Shown one piece after another: positions 35,528-44,821 of a stretch of 53,572 nt of DNA. This DNA comes from Flavobacteriaceae bacterium (GTDB lineage Bacteria; Bacteroidota; Bacteroidia; Flavobacteriales; Flavobacteriaceae), in assembly GCA_947379965.1 (NCBI GenBank), contig CANCPC010000007.1, positions 1 to 53,572 of the forward strand. The letters are read 5' to 3'. Below the pieces are notes generated by a model. That model made no database searches. It saw only the letters and a program-made list of their open reading frames with translations, and was not told the DNA's origin. Both the position numbers and the translations under genes were made by a program. How positions within the stretch are numbered: the stretch's first letter is position 1; every line of letters starts with the position of its first letter.

Positions 35528-37000
35528 TTATGGATTAATTAAAGGAAGCGAAACCATAAAAGTAGTGCCTTTTCCTTTATTAGATTCAAATGTAATTGTT
35601 CCTTTATAATTTTCGATTATGTTTTTGATGATACCAAGACCTAATCCCATTCCGCTGGATTTTGTGGTAAATTTTGGTTCAAAAACACGATTAAAATCTT
35701 CAGTGGCTATTCCTATTCCGTTGTCCGAAACCGCAATTAACACATTATTATTTTCATTTTTTATAGTAACCAAAATAGACTTGATTTCTTGGTTTTCAGG
35801 AATAGATTGAATAGCGTTTTTAACCAAATTGGTAATAATTCTAATTAATTGTGTTCGATCAATTTTCGATATAATTTCAGCTTCTTCGGCTACAAAAACA
35901 ATATATTCTTCATTGAAAATATCCATCGTCAGTTCGACCACATCCACCACATTTAAAGTTTCATTTTGTTGCGCTGGCATTGATGCAAAATTCGAAAATG
36001 CAGAAGCAACGGAACTCATCGTGTCAATTTGCTGAATTAAGGTTTCAGAATAATCGTTTATTTTCTGTTTTAAATTAGGGTCATTTGCATCAAATTTTTG
36101 TTGGAAACTTTGTACGGTCAAGCGCATAGGCGTGAGTGGGTTTTTGATCTCATGCGCCACTTGTTTTGCCATTTCTTGCCAAGCTTCTTCGCGTTCGCTT
36201 TGGGCTAATTTCAAGGCGCTTTCCTCGAGTTCATCCACCATAGCGTTATAGGCTTTAATTAAAAGATTGATTTCATTGCTGTTGGCTTCGATGATAATTT
36301 TTTCGTTTTTTTGATTCAAACTTGTTTCGCTCAACTTGTCCGAAATGGTCTTTAATGATTTGGTAATATATGACGAAAGAAAATAAGCAACAGCAAAGGC
36401 AACCAAAAGCATAAAAGAGTAAACTTGCGCCAATCGAATTAAGAAATTTTGCAATTCAGTTTGGTAATAACTATCATCTTCCACGTAGGGTAAATTTAAA
36501 ATTCCCAAAGGCTTGAACTTGTCGTCTTTGATTAAACTATAGGAAGAACGATTCTTTTTTCCGTTGATGGTTTTGATGTCAACATATCTTTTTTCGATAG
36601 AGGATTGAACGAGTTTTATGATGTATTTCGGAATTGGCGGAGCAACGGCATCAATCGAAAACTTAGATTTCGAAGATTTTAAAAGCTTTCCGTCCAAGCT
36701 ATAAATATTGATTTCAAGATTATGAATATCCGATAATTCGTGAATTTTATCTTTAAATATCAGCGAGAGATTATTTGGCGATAGCGGATAAGTTGTATTC
36801 GAAAGCACATAATTAATGTTCTCTTTTATGGCGTCTTCCTTGCGATCTAAACGTTCTTGATGGTATTCTTTAGCTTCGTTTTTAAATTGAAAAATAGATA
36901 TGGAAGCTAACACTATAGAAGCCACAATTATCAATAGAATCATCGAAATGAATATCCTTATTTGCAAGGAAAGCATCGATATCTTGAAACCTTTTAGCAT
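35528..37000 (-). CDS. Membrane sensor histidine kinase (NtrY-like)
   Basis: A 490-residue kinase. It has two membrane segments (about residues 10-32 and 185-212), a periplasmic sensor between them, a HAMP linker (YITKSLKTISDKLSE), and the phospho-acceptor box QVAHEIKNPLTPMRL with His283. The ATP-binding N-box (NLVKNAIQS), G1 (SDNGIGIA), F-box and G2 (SGMGLGLGI) follow. The HEIKNPLTPMRL form is typical of NtrY-type kinases. No response regulator is adjacent, so its partner is elsewhere. The signal is unknown. It precedes an enoyl-CoA hydratase gene. Confidence 0.92.
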   Translation of the reverse strand: MLKGFKISMLSLQIRIFISMILLIIVASIVLASISIFQFKNEAKEYHQERLDRKEDAIKENINYVLSNTTYPLSPNNLSLIFKDKIHELSDIHNLEINIYSLDGKLLKSSKSKFSIDAVAPPIPKYIIKLVQSSIEKRYVDIKTINGKKNRSSYSLIKDDKFKPLGILNLPYVEDDSYYQTELQNFLIRLAQVYSFMLLVAFAVAYFLSSYITKSLKTISDKLSETSLNQKNEKIIIEANSNEINLLIKAYNAMVDELEESALKLAQSEREEAWQEMAKQVAHEIKNPLTPMRLTVQSFQQKFDANDPNLKQKINDYSETLIQQIDTMSSVASAFSNFASMPAQQNETLNVVDVVELTMDIFNEEYIVFVAEEAEIISKIDRTQLIRIITNLVKNAIQSIPENQEIKSILVTIKNENNNVLIAVSDNGIGIATEDFNRVFEPKFTTKSSGMGLGLGIIKNIIENYKGTITFESNKGKGTTFMVSLPLINP

Positions 37001-37085
37001 AGTTTTCCGTGTTCCGTTTTTGAGTAATCAGTTAGCTATTCGTATTCGTTCACTGGTTTATTTCACTATCTAATAAAAAAACTGC

Positions 37086-37643
37086 TTACTGATCAATGTT
37101 TTTCTCCCGAATACGTTTGTACATTTTAAACCCTAACATTATGGATATTGAAAATATAAAAATCCCACCTACGCCATAAATCCAGTTTACTGCGTTTTTT
37201 AGAATGACCAAAAACACTACGGCAAATAAGATAATTGTAGCGCCTTCGTTCCACAAACGCATATAATTGGTGGAGTATTTTACTTCGTCATTTTGCAATT
37301 CCTTGAAAATCCTATGACATTTATAATGATATAAATAAAGCGCAAAAACAAAGCCAAGTTTTACTTGCATCCAAGGCATCTGCAACCAAGCATTTCCCAA
37401 GGCTGTAAAAAACAACATCCAATAGGCAAATATACTAGCTAAAATGGCACTTGGCCAAGTAATAATATACCATAATCGGTAGGTCATTATTTTGTATTGT
37501 TTTTGCAGTATTTCCTTTTCTGGCGATGGTTTATCGTTGGCTTCAATTTGATAAACAAAAAGGCGAACAATATAAAAAAGTCCTGCAAACCAAGTGATTA
37601 CAAAGATAAGGTGAAGCGATTTTAGGTAGTTGTAGTAGTCCAT
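37086..37643 (-). CDS. hemJ: Protoporphyrinogen IX oxidase, HemJ type
   Basis: A 185-residue integral membrane protein with four or five hydrophobic segments. The N-terminal motif YLKSLHLIFVITWFAGLFYIVRLF, with His11 and Arg, and the second RLWYIITWPSAILA match the HemJ family, which oxidises protoporphyrinogen IX to protoporphyrin IX in the inner membrane, probably passing electrons to quinone. It is 25 bases after hemH on the same strand, so it is placed next to the enzyme that uses its product. Confidence 0.88.
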   Translation of the reverse strand: MDYYNYLKSLHLIFVITWFAGLFYIVRLFVYQIEANDKPSPEKEILQKQYKIMTYRLWYIITWPSAILASIFAYWMLFFTALGNAWLQMPWMQVKLGFVFALYLYHYKCHRIFKELQNDEVKYSTNYMRLWNEGATIILFAVVFLVILKNAVNWIYGVGGIFIFSISIMLGFKMYKRIREKNIDQ

Positions 37644-37668
37644 TTTTTTATTTTAAACTTTAGACTTT

Positions 37669-38682
37669 TTATTTTGCCCATTCTTTTATCCAATTTGCAA
37701 CTGTTTGACACCATTCCTCACTGTCGTTTAAACAAGGAATTGCCATAAAATTTTCGCCACCGTTTTCTTTAAATTGGTGATTGGCTTCCATTGCTATTTC
37801 TTCCAAAGTTTCTAAACAATCCGATACAAACGCAGGTGTTACCACTGCCAAATTTTTGATTCCTTTCTCTGGCATTTTGTTTACTTCGACATCGGTGTAG
37901 GGTGTAAGCCATTTATCGCCTGCCAATCGAGATTGAAAAGTTTGGCTGTATTTTCCTTCTTGGATTTCCAATAGCTTTACAACTTGTTTTGTGGTTTCAT
38001 AACATTGGTGACGGTAACAAAACTCATGCGCCGGGGAGGGTGTGTTACAGCAAGAGCCATCAATTTTACAATGTGATTTAGTGATATCTGTTTTGCGAAT
38101 ATGTCGCTCAGGAATTCCGTGATAGGAAAATAGTAAATGATCGTAATCATACCCTTCTAGATGCGATTTTATTGAATCGGCAAGATTTTGTAGATAATCA
38201 GGTTTGTTATAAAACGCGGGAACAATTGTAAATTTCATATCTGGGAAATACTTTTTTCGATGCTCTTCGGCCAATTCTAAAATCGTCGTTGTAGAAGCCA
38301 TGGCATGTTGAGGATATAAAGGAAAAAGTAGCACTTCGGTTACGCCTTTATCATGTAATTCTTGCAGTCCCGACAACAGAGATGGATTTCCGTATCGCAT
38401 TGCTAATGAAACTGGAATTTCAACTTTTTGCTTCACTTTTTCGTGCATTCTTTTAGAAATAACTACAAGTGGAGAACCTTCGTCCCACCAAATTTTGGCA
38501 TAAGCAGCAGCCGATTTCTTCGGTCTTGTTTGCAGAATAATACCGCGAACCAACAATGCTCGTAACAAAAACGGAACGTCAATCACGTATTTGTCCATCA
38601 AAAATTCATCTAAATAAGGTTTTACATCTTTTGCCGTTGGGCTTTCTGGTGAACCTAAATTAACTAATAATACACCTTTCAT
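37669..38682 (-). CDS. hemH: Ferrochelatase with cysteine-rich insert
   Basis: A 337-residue enzyme that inserts ferrous iron into protoporphyrin IX. The family motif SYHGIPERHIRK is present. After it comes an insertion with Cys205, Cys211, Cys212, Cys222 and Cys227 (CKIDGSCC and CYRHQC). Some microbial ferrochelatases hold an internal [2Fe-2S] cluster with such cysteines, and this insert is a good candidate; that is inference. The enzyme is likely cytoplasmic, peripheral to the membrane. hemJ is directly downstream, and the AraC-type regulator gene lies just upstream on the same strand. Confidence 0.95.
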   Translation of the reverse strand: MKGVLLVNLGSPESPTAKDVKPYLDEFLMDKYVIDVPFLLRALLVRGIILQTRPKKSAAAYAKIWWDEGSPLVVISKRMHEKVKQKVEIPVSLAMRYGNPSLLSGLQELHDKGVTEVLLFPLYPQHAMASTTTILELAEEHRKKYFPDMKFTIVPAFYNKPDYLQNLADSIKSHLEGYDYDHLLFSYHGIPERHIRKTDITKSHCKIDGSCCNTPSPAHEFCYRHQCYETTKQVVKLLEIQEGKYSQTFQSRLAGDKWLTPYTDVEVNKMPEKGIKNLAVVTPAFVSDCLETLEEIAMEANHQFKENGGENFMAIPCLNDSEEWCQTVANWIKEWAK

Positions 38683-38758
38683 ATTTTGCTTTTTTGTCAG
38701 TCCGAAGAATGGAATCTCTAAATTTATTTGGGGTTAAAGTAGCTAAACTTTTATTTTT

Positions 38759-39631
38759 TTACATATTTGGATTAATGGCCATCAAGTATTTTTTGGGAGT
38801 GGTTCCAAATTTCTTTTTGAAAGCAGCGATAAAATGGCTGCCTGTGCTGTAGCCAATTTTCAAACCTACTTCATTTACATTATAGGAACCACTGTCGAGT
38901 AATTTTCGGGCAGAATCCATTTTATAGTCAAATAGAAATCCGTAAACCGTATCGCCATATATTTGTTTGAAGCCCATTTTAAGTTTTTTTATAGTGAGTC
39001 CAACTTCATCGGCTAGTTCTTGTAATCCCGGTGGTTCCGACATATTGGCGAGGATGATTTCTTTGGCTTTTTTAATTTTTAACACATTCTCTTCATCAAT
39101 CAAAAAGGGACATTGTTCCGCATTGGGGTCTTCGGTTCGGTTGAAATACAAACTCAATAATTCGTATCCTTTACCTTTATAATAGAGGTTTTTTATGGAT
39201 GGATGCAGGTTATAATGAAACAATTGACTTAAAACAATCGCCATCGACGGACTGATATCCCCTTCTTTATAATATTTTTTATCTTTATTATCTTCACTCA
39301 AAAAAGTGATGTAGTTGGCTTCGGAAGAAAATAAATTATGAAATTTTTGGATGGAAATAATAACCGAAATTACCCATGAACTGGGTGCGATTTCTAAATT
39401 TAGCGGTAATTCTTTTTGCGGATTGTAAAGCAATAAGGATTTTTCCTCTTTTAAATCCAAAGCATAATTTCCTTGGTTAAAGATAAATTTCGCTTTTCCT
39501 TTTAATCCAAAATGAAATTGGATCAATCCACTTTTAACTTCACGCTGGGTGTAAAAGACTTCTTCACTGTCGTTTTCGAAACGAAGTAGGGTAAAATCTT
39601 CTTCAATTGTTATAACATCTTCAGAACTCAT
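38759..39631 (-). CDS. AraC-family transcriptional regulator beside the heme genes
   Basis: A 290-residue regulator. The N-terminal part (1-180) is beta-rich and may bind a ligand. The C-terminal AraC domain has two helix-turn-helix units: LQELADEVGLTIKKLKMGFKQIYG (about 200-223) and VNEVGLKIGYSTGSHFIAAFKKKFGTTPKKY (about 250-280), with the typical second recognition helix. It is divergent from hemA and next to hemH, so it is a strong candidate regulator of heme genes. PchR-like AraC proteins respond to siderophores or iron, but the inducer is unknown here. Confidence 0.9.
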   Translation of the reverse strand: MSSEDVITIEEDFTLLRFENDSEEVFYTQREVKSGLIQFHFGLKGKAKFIFNQGNYALDLKEEKSLLLYNPQKELPLNLEIAPSSWVISVIISIQKFHNLFSSEANYITFLSEDNKDKKYYKEGDISPSMAIVLSQLFHYNLHPSIKNLYYKGKGYELLSLYFNRTEDPNAEQCPFLIDEENVLKIKKAKEIILANMSEPPGLQELADEVGLTIKKLKMGFKQIYGDTVYGFLFDYKMDSARKLLDSGSYNVNEVGLKIGYSTGSHFIAAFKKKFGTTPKKYLMAINPNM

Positions 39632-39773
39632 TGCGATATTTTTTTTGAGAAACAGGATAATAATCAGATTTCTATTTACATAATTCTAATAATTTTGTCA
39701 TTGAAAAGCCTGATTCCATCACAAAAATAGTGATTTTTAGAGTAAAAATAATATTTATGAACAAAAAATCATA

Positions 39774-39803
39774 TAGCGATACAAAAAGTACTTTTAGCGT
39801 TAC
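39774..39803. promoter_or_regulatory. Candidate AraC-type operator upstream of hemA
   Basis: TAGCGATAC (39774-39782) and TAGCGTTAC (39795-39803) are direct repeats 21 bases apart, two helical turns, with a palindrome AAAAGTACTTTT (39784-39795) between. The second copy sits where the -33 element of hemA would be, and no clear TTTG exists there. This spacing and position suit activation by an AraC-family protein. Confidence 0.45.
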
Positions 39804-39823
39804 TTTAATCAAAATCCTAGTCA

Positions 39824-39831
39824 TAAATTTG
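39824..39831 (+). promoter_or_regulatory. -7 box of hemA
   Basis: TAAATTTG fits TAnnTTTG and lies 26 bases before the hemA ATG (39858). The -33 region lacks a good TTTG, so the promoter may need an activator. Confidence 0.45.
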
Positions 39832-39857
39832 TTCCGCTTCTTAGAAAAAGAGTAAAC

Positions 39858-41165
39858 ATGGAAAATCTAAACTTATCAAAACATAAAACCTTCTATTCCA
39901 TTGGTTTGAGTTACAAGAAAGCCGATGCCGGAGTTAGAGGAAAATTCAGTTTAGACTCAAAATCAAAAGCGAATGCCCTACTTCAAGCAAAAGAATGTGG
40001 TTTAGATAGTTTAATAATTACATCCACTTGCAATCGCACCGAGGTTTACGGTTATGCCGAACATCCTTTTCAGTTAATCCAACTGATTTGTGAGAATAGT
40101 AACGGTACCGTAGAAGAATTCCAGAAAGTAGGATTTGTATTTAAAAATCAAGAAGCAATCAATCACTTGTTTCGCGTTGGAACAGGTTTAGACAGTCAAA
40201 TTTTGGGTGATTTCGAAATTATAGGACAAATAAAAACAAGTTTCGAAGAATCTAGAGCATTGGGTTTAATTAATGCTTTTATGGATCGATTGATTAATAT
40301 GGTAATCCAAACCAGTAAAAGAATTAAAAACGAAACCGAAATTAGCTCAGGCGCTACTTCCGTTTCTTTTGCTGCTGTTCAATATATAATTAGGAATATC
40401 GATAATATTGGTAACAAAAACATTTTGCTTTTTGGTACGGGAGAAATCGGTCGAAATACATGCGAAAATTTAGTAAAACATACTAAAAACGAGCAAATTA
40501 CTTTAATAAATAGAACAAAAAGTACTGCCGAAATATTGGCAGGAAAATTGAATTTAGTGGTTAAAGATTATTCAGATTTGCATCATGAATTGCAAAAAGC
40601 AGATGTTTTAGTTGTAGCAACCGGAGCGCAAAACCCAACCATTGACAAAGCAATCTTGAATCTAAAAAAACCACTTTTGATTTTAGATTTATCAATTCCA
40701 AAAAATGTTCACCTGAATGTTCAAGATTTAGAATACGTAACTTTAATTCACATGGATCATTTATCACAAATGACCGATGATACTTTGGAAAGAAGAAAAC
40801 AACATATTCCTGCCGCCGAAGCGATTATCGAAGACATGAAATTAGAACTTAATATCTGGATGAATGGACGAAAATTTGCTCCGACAATTCACGCATTAAA
40901 AGCAAAATTGAATGATATTGTGGCTGGCGAATTGACTTTTCAACGAAAAAAATTATCTAATTTTGACGAAGAGCAAGCCGAATTAATTAGTTCTAGAATC
41001 ATTCAAAAAATCACCAATCATTTTGCCAATCACCTCAAAGACGAAAACACTTCGGTAGATGAAAGTATTGATTTTATTGAAAAAGTATTTCAAATAGGTT
41101 TTGCAACTCCACCAATTAAGAAAACTTCAAAAGCCGAAGAAAAATACAAAATTACTTTATCGTAA
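39858..41165 (+). CDS. hemA: Glutamyl-tRNA reductase
   Basis: A 435-residue enzyme that reduces glutamyl-tRNA to glutamate-1-semialdehyde, the committed step of tetrapyrrole synthesis. The catalytic Cys58 lies in TSTCNRTEVYG; the NADPH Rossmann domain has LFGTGEIGRNTC, and the dimerisation helix closes the protein. It is the first gene of the plus-strand heme operon and lies downstream of the AraC-type operator. GltX in the same window makes its substrate. hemL, for the next step, is not in the window. Confidence 0.97.
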   Translation: MENLNLSKHKTFYSIGLSYKKADAGVRGKFSLDSKSKANALLQAKECGLDSLIITSTCNRTEVYGYAEHPFQLIQLICENSNGTVEEFQKVGFVFKNQEAINHLFRVGTGLDSQILGDFEIIGQIKTSFEESRALGLINAFMDRLINMVIQTSKRIKNETEISSGATSVSFAAVQYIIRNIDNIGNKNILLFGTGEIGRNTCENLVKHTKNEQITLINRTKSTAEILAGKLNLVVKDYSDLHHELQKADVLVVATGAQNPTIDKAILNLKKPLLILDLSIPKNVHLNVQDLEYVTLIHMDHLSQMTDDTLERRKQHIPAAEAIIEDMKLELNIWMNGRKFAPTIHALKAKLNDIVAGELTFQRKKLSNFDEEQAELISSRIIQKITNHFANHLKDENTSVDESIDFIEKVFQIGFATPPIKKTSKAEEKYKITLS

Positions 41166-41223
41166 ACACTAAACATATACTTAATGATCCTTAATTTTTT
41201 AGAGGTTCAAAAAATTACAAAGA

Positions 41224-42144
41224 ATGGTTCAAAAAGTGATTAGAATTGGAACTCGTGACAGCGAATTAGCCCTTTGGCAAGCCCATACAGTTCAAAAAAA
41301 ATTAAACGATTTAGGCTATAAAACCGAAATTATTGCCGTAAAATCACAAGGGGACATCCTGCTTGACAAACCCCTTTACGAACTCGGAATCACAGGAATT
41401 TTTACAAAAACGCTCGATATCGCCATGATAAATGGGCAAGTTGACATTGCTGTTCATTCGATGAAAGACGTGCCAACGGCTTTGCCTATTGGAATTATTC
41501 AAGCGGCGGTTCTCGAAAGAGCCAATACTTTGGATATTTTAGTTCATAAAGGAAACCTTGATTTTCTTGAAGGAAACGGAACAATTGCCACCGGAAGTTT
41601 GCGTCGTCATGCGCAATGGTTGCATAAATATCCCAATCATCATGTAGTCGATTTACGCGGAAACGTGAATACTCGAATACAAAAACTGAACGAAAGCGAT
41701 TGGAACGGAGCTGTTTTTGCTGCTGCCGGACTCGAACGCATTAACTTAAAACCCACCGATTTTATCGATTTAGATTGGATGATTCCAGCTCCTGCACAAG
41801 GCGCAATGGTAATTGTAGCGATGCAAAACGATGAATTTTGCAAAGAGGCTGTTGCCAAATTAAATCATAAGGAAACCGAAATTTGCACCTATATCGAAAG
41901 ACAATTTCTAAAAACCCTCGAAGGTGGTTGTACGGCTCCAATAGGCGCTTTGGCAAAACTAAACAATAACGAAATTCATTTTGTTGGAAATTTATTGGCT
42001 ATCGACGGAAAAGAAAAGCTAGAAATAGAAAGAACCATTTCATTAGATAATTGGACTGATTTTGGAAAAGATTGTGCCAACGAAATTTTGGAAAAAGGCG
42101 GAGTAGCTTTGATGAAAAGCATTAAAGAAATCTTGAAGAAATAA
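41224..42144 (+). CDS. hemC: Porphobilinogen deaminase (hydroxymethylbilane synthase)
   Basis: A 306-residue enzyme that joins four porphobilinogens into hydroxymethylbilane. The N-terminus RIGTRDSELALWQAHTVQ and Asp in VHSMKDVPT are typical. The dipyrromethane cofactor is attached at Cys236 in EGGCTAPIGA. It lies 58 bases after hemA, and its stop overlaps the hemD ATG by one base. Confidence 0.97.
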   Translation: MVQKVIRIGTRDSELALWQAHTVQKKLNDLGYKTEIIAVKSQGDILLDKPLYELGITGIFTKTLDIAMINGQVDIAVHSMKDVPTALPIGIIQAAVLERANTLDILVHKGNLDFLEGNGTIATGSLRRHAQWLHKYPNHHVVDLRGNVNTRIQKLNESDWNGAVFAAAGLERINLKPTDFIDLDWMIPAPAQGAMVIVAMQNDEFCKEAVAKLNHKETEICTYIERQFLKTLEGGCTAPIGALAKLNNNEIHFVGNLLAIDGKEKLEIERTISLDNWTDFGKDCANEILEKGGVALMKSIKEILKK

Positions 42145-42809
42145 TGCAAAATTCCATCAGTATTCTATCTACAAAAATACTTTTGAGCAATCAAAAGGAA
42201 GCTTTATTGGATGCCGGTTTTTCAGTAAACGAAGCTAATTTTATTAAAATCGAAAACTCAGATTTTGACTTAAAAGGAATCAACGACAATTTGATTTTTA
42301 CCAGTCAAAATGCAGCTCAAAGTGTTTTACTTCACCCAAATTGTTCCGCATTAAAAACAAAAAAGGTGTTTTGTGTTGGTATAAAAACTAAATCCTTATT
42401 AGAAGAAAACGGTTTTAATGTTGATGTTTACGTTGATTATGCTTCGGATTTGGCAGAAATCATTACCTTGATTTATTCCAATGAAAGTTATACTTTTTTT
42501 AGCGGAAATTTGCGAAAAGAAACTTTGCCAAAAGCCTTAAAAGCTGCCAATGTCAAATACAACGAAATTCAGGTGTATGAAACTACTTTGGCACCACAAA
42601 AAATAAAAACTGCTGTCGATGGAATTCTGTTTTTTAGTCCGTCAGCTGTTGAAAGTTTTTTGAAGGATAACAAAATAAAAAACGAAATTTGCTTTTGCAT
42701 TGGCAACACAACAGCCGAAGCTTTAGAAAAAACAACAAAAAATATAATAGTCGCAGATCAGCCTTCGGTTGAAGATGTGATTGAGGATGTAATAGAAGAA
42801 TTTAAATAA
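42144..42809 (+). CDS. hemD: Uroporphyrinogen-III synthase
   Basis: A 221-residue protein that closes and inverts ring D to give uroporphyrinogen III. The family is poorly conserved; the segments NLIFTSQNAAQSVLL and DGILFFSPSAVESFLKDN are recognisable. Position between hemC and hemE settles the call. It overlaps hemC by one base (TAATG), suggesting translational coupling. A 33-bp inverted repeat follows in the hemD-hemE spacer. Confidence 0.88.
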   Translation: MQNSISILSTKILLSNQKEALLDAGFSVNEANFIKIENSDFDLKGINDNLIFTSQNAAQSVLLHPNCSALKTKKVFCVGIKTKSLLEENGFNVDVYVDYASDLAEIITLIYSNESYTFFSGNLRKETLPKALKAANVKYNEIQVYETTLAPQKIKTAVDGILFFSPSAVESFLKDNKIKNEICFCIGNTTAEALEKTTKNIIVADQPSVEDVIEDVIEEFK

Positions 42810-42817
42810 TTAGTTTC

Positions 42818-42850
42818 ATACCTGACAGGTTTTAAAAACCTGTCAGGTAT
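42818..42850. repeat. Perfect inverted repeat in the hemD-hemE spacer
   Basis: ACCTGACAGGTTTT (42820-42833) and AAAACCTGTCAGGT (42835-42848), extended by two pairs outward, with one central base. The 16-bp arms make a strong RNA hairpin that ends 1 base before the first hemE ATG. It looks like a mobile palindromic repeat, since similar CCTGACAGG hairpins are common between genes in Flavobacteria, but an attenuator is possible. Confidence 0.75.
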
Positions 42851-42851
42851 A

Positions 42852-43898
42852 ATGAAAAATAATCAAAAAATGATAAAGAACGACCTATTTTTAAAAGCAT
42901 TAAGAGGAGAAACAGTTGAGCGTCCACCAGTTTGGATGATGCGTCAAGCTGGAAGATATTTGCCAGAATTCCGTGCTTTGCGTGATAAATATGATTTTTT
43001 TACTCGTTGCGAAACGCCAGAATTAGCTGCTGAAATTACGGTGCAACCTATTCGTAGAATTGGTCCAGACGTAGCGATTTTATTCTCGGATATTTTGGTT
43101 GTGCCAAGAGCGATGGGAATTCACGTGGAATTGAAAGACAATTTGGGACCCATTATTCCAAATCCAATTCGTACCATGGAACAAGTAAACCAAGTTTATG
43201 TTCCGGATGTAAATGAAACTTTGGGTTACGTGATGGATGCCATAAAATTGACCAAAGAAATGTTGAACGATGAGGTGCCATTAATTGGTTTCGCAGGTTC
43301 ACCTTGGACTATTTTCTGTTATGCAGTAGAAGGAAAAGGTTCAAAAAGTTTTGATACTGCCAAAGGATTCTGTTTTTCCGACCCAATTGCAGCGCATACT
43401 TTATTGCAAAAAATCACCGATACCACTATTTTATATTTAAAAGAAAAAGTAAAAGCAGGTTGCGATGCCATTCAGATTTTCGATTCTTGGGGCGGAATGC
43501 TTTCACCAGTTGATTATCAAGAATTCTCATGGAAATACATCAACCAAATCGTAGAAGCATTGGCAGACGAAACACAAGTAATTGTTTTCGGAAAAGGATG
43601 TTGGTTTGCACTTGGCGAAATGGGAAAAAGTAGAGCTTCGGCATTGGGAGTAGATTGGACTTGTACGCCTAGAAATGCGCGTTATTTGTCTGGTGGAAAC
43701 ATCACTTTGCAAGGAAATTTCGATCCGTCAAGATTGCTTTCACCAATTCCTGTTATCAAGAAGATGGTTCACGAAATGATTGACGAATTCGGAAAAGACA
43801 AATATATTGCCAATTTAGGTCACGGTATTTTACCAAATATTCCTGTAGATCACGCCAAAGCATTTATTGATGCGGTGAAGGAATACAAGCAGAAATAG
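42852..43898 (+). CDS. hemE: Uroporphyrinogen decarboxylase
   Basis: A 348-residue enzyme that decarboxylates uroporphyrinogen III to coproporphyrinogen III. Signatures: [31 protein letters not shown] and [10 protein letters not shown]. The first ATG (42852) lies immediately after the palindromic hairpin, which would hide it. The in-frame ATG at 42870 ([11 protein letters not shown]) is the more usual N-terminus, so the true start is probably 42870. The hemF gene follows after 13 bases. Confidence 0.96.
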   Translation: MKNNQKMIKNDLFLKALRGETVERPPVWMMRQAGRYLPEFRALRDKYDFFTRCETPELAAEITVQPIRRIGPDVAILFSDILVVPRAMGIHVELKDNLGPIIPNPIRTMEQVNQVYVPDVNETLGYVMDAIKLTKEMLNDEVPLIGFAGSPWTIFCYAVEGKGSKSFDTAKGFCFSDPIAAHTLLQKITDTTILYLKEKVKAGCDAIQIFDSWGGMLSPVDYQEFSWKYINQIVEALADETQVIVFGKGCWFALGEMGKSRASALGVDWTCTPRNARYLSGGNITLQGNFDPSRLLSPIPVIKKMVHEMIDEFGKDKYIANLGHGILPNIPVDHAKAFIDAVKEYKQK

Positions 43899-43911
43899 TT
43901 GCAGCATATAG

Positions 43912-44820
43912 ATGAAAAATAAATTTTACCAATACATACAAAATCTCCAAGATCAAATCTGTGCAGGATTGGAAGCTTCTGATGGTGCAACTAAGTTCCG
44001 TGAGGATATTTGGGAACGGCCAGAAGGTGGAGGCGGACGAACACGTGTGATAGAAAACGGAGCCGTTTTCGAAAAAGGCGGAGTTAATATTTCGGCAGTG
44101 CACGGAAAATTACCCGAAAGCATGCAGAAATTATTCAACGTGGGCGAAGCTGATTTTTTTGCCTGTGGATTGAGTTTGGTTTTGCATCCAAAAAGTCCGA
44201 TGGTGCCAACGGTTCATGCGAATTGGCGCTATTTCGAAATGTATGATGAAAACGGAAACGTGATTCAGCAATGGTTTGGTGGCGGTCAAGATCTAACACC
44301 TTATTATTTGTTTGAGGAAGATGCAACGCACTTTCACCAAACCTGTAAAACCGCTTGCGACAAACATAATCCTGATTTTTATCCAAAATATAAAAAGCAA
44401 TGTGATGCTTATTTTTGGAATGCGCATCGCAATGAAGCGCGTGGAATTGGCGGATTATTTTTCGATTATTGCAAAGCAAATGAGCAAATGTCAATGGAAA
44501 ATTGGTTCAACTTTGTAACCGAAGTCGGCAACAGTTTTCTGGAAGCGTATGTTCCGATTGTCGAAAAAAGAAAAAATTTACACTATTCAGATGCCAATAG
44601 AACATGGCAAGAAATCCGTCGTGGTCGTTATGTCGAATTTAATTTGGTACACGACAAAGGCACACTTTTTGGCTTAAAAACCAATGGTAGGATAGAAAGT
44701 ATTTTGATGAGTTTGCCACCACACGTGCAGTGGGTTTACGACCATCATCCTGAAAAAGGAAGCGAAGAAGAAAAATTAGTTGAAGTATTAGAAAACTCAA
44801 GAAATTGGATTGCAGATTGA
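43912..44820 (+). CDS. hemF: Oxygen-dependent coproporphyrinogen III oxidase
   Basis: A 302-residue enzyme converting coproporphyrinogen III to protoporphyrinogen IX with O2. Typical segments: GGGGRTRVIENGAVFEKGGVNIS, QQWFGGGQDLTPYYL, EARGIGGLFFDY and GRYVEFNLVHDKGTLFGL. The oxygen requirement suggests an aerobic or microaerobic life. The gene is 13 bases after hemE, and the hemF-hemB spacer carries repeat A. Confidence 0.96.
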   Translation: MKNKFYQYIQNLQDQICAGLEASDGATKFREDIWERPEGGGGRTRVIENGAVFEKGGVNISAVHGKLPESMQKLFNVGEADFFACGLSLVLHPKSPMVPTVHANWRYFEMYDENGNVIQQWFGGGQDLTPYYLFEEDATHFHQTCKTACDKHNPDFYPKYKKQCDAYFWNAHRNEARGIGGLFFDYCKANEQMSMENWFNFVTEVGNSFLEAYVPIVEKRKNLHYSDANRTWQEIRRGRYVEFNLVHDKGTLFGLKTNGRIESILMSLPPHVQWVYDHHPEKGSEEEKLVEVLENSRNWIAD

Positions 44821-44821
44821 T

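Noticed and set aside
43117..43132. Another CACGTG-centred sequence inside hemE
   Set aside because: It matches parS in only 11 of 16 positions and both outer ends differ, so it is ordinary coding sequence.
43953..44138. ORFs antisense to hemF, hemB and others
   Set aside because: They are shadows of strong genes with no family resemblance or codon bias of their own.
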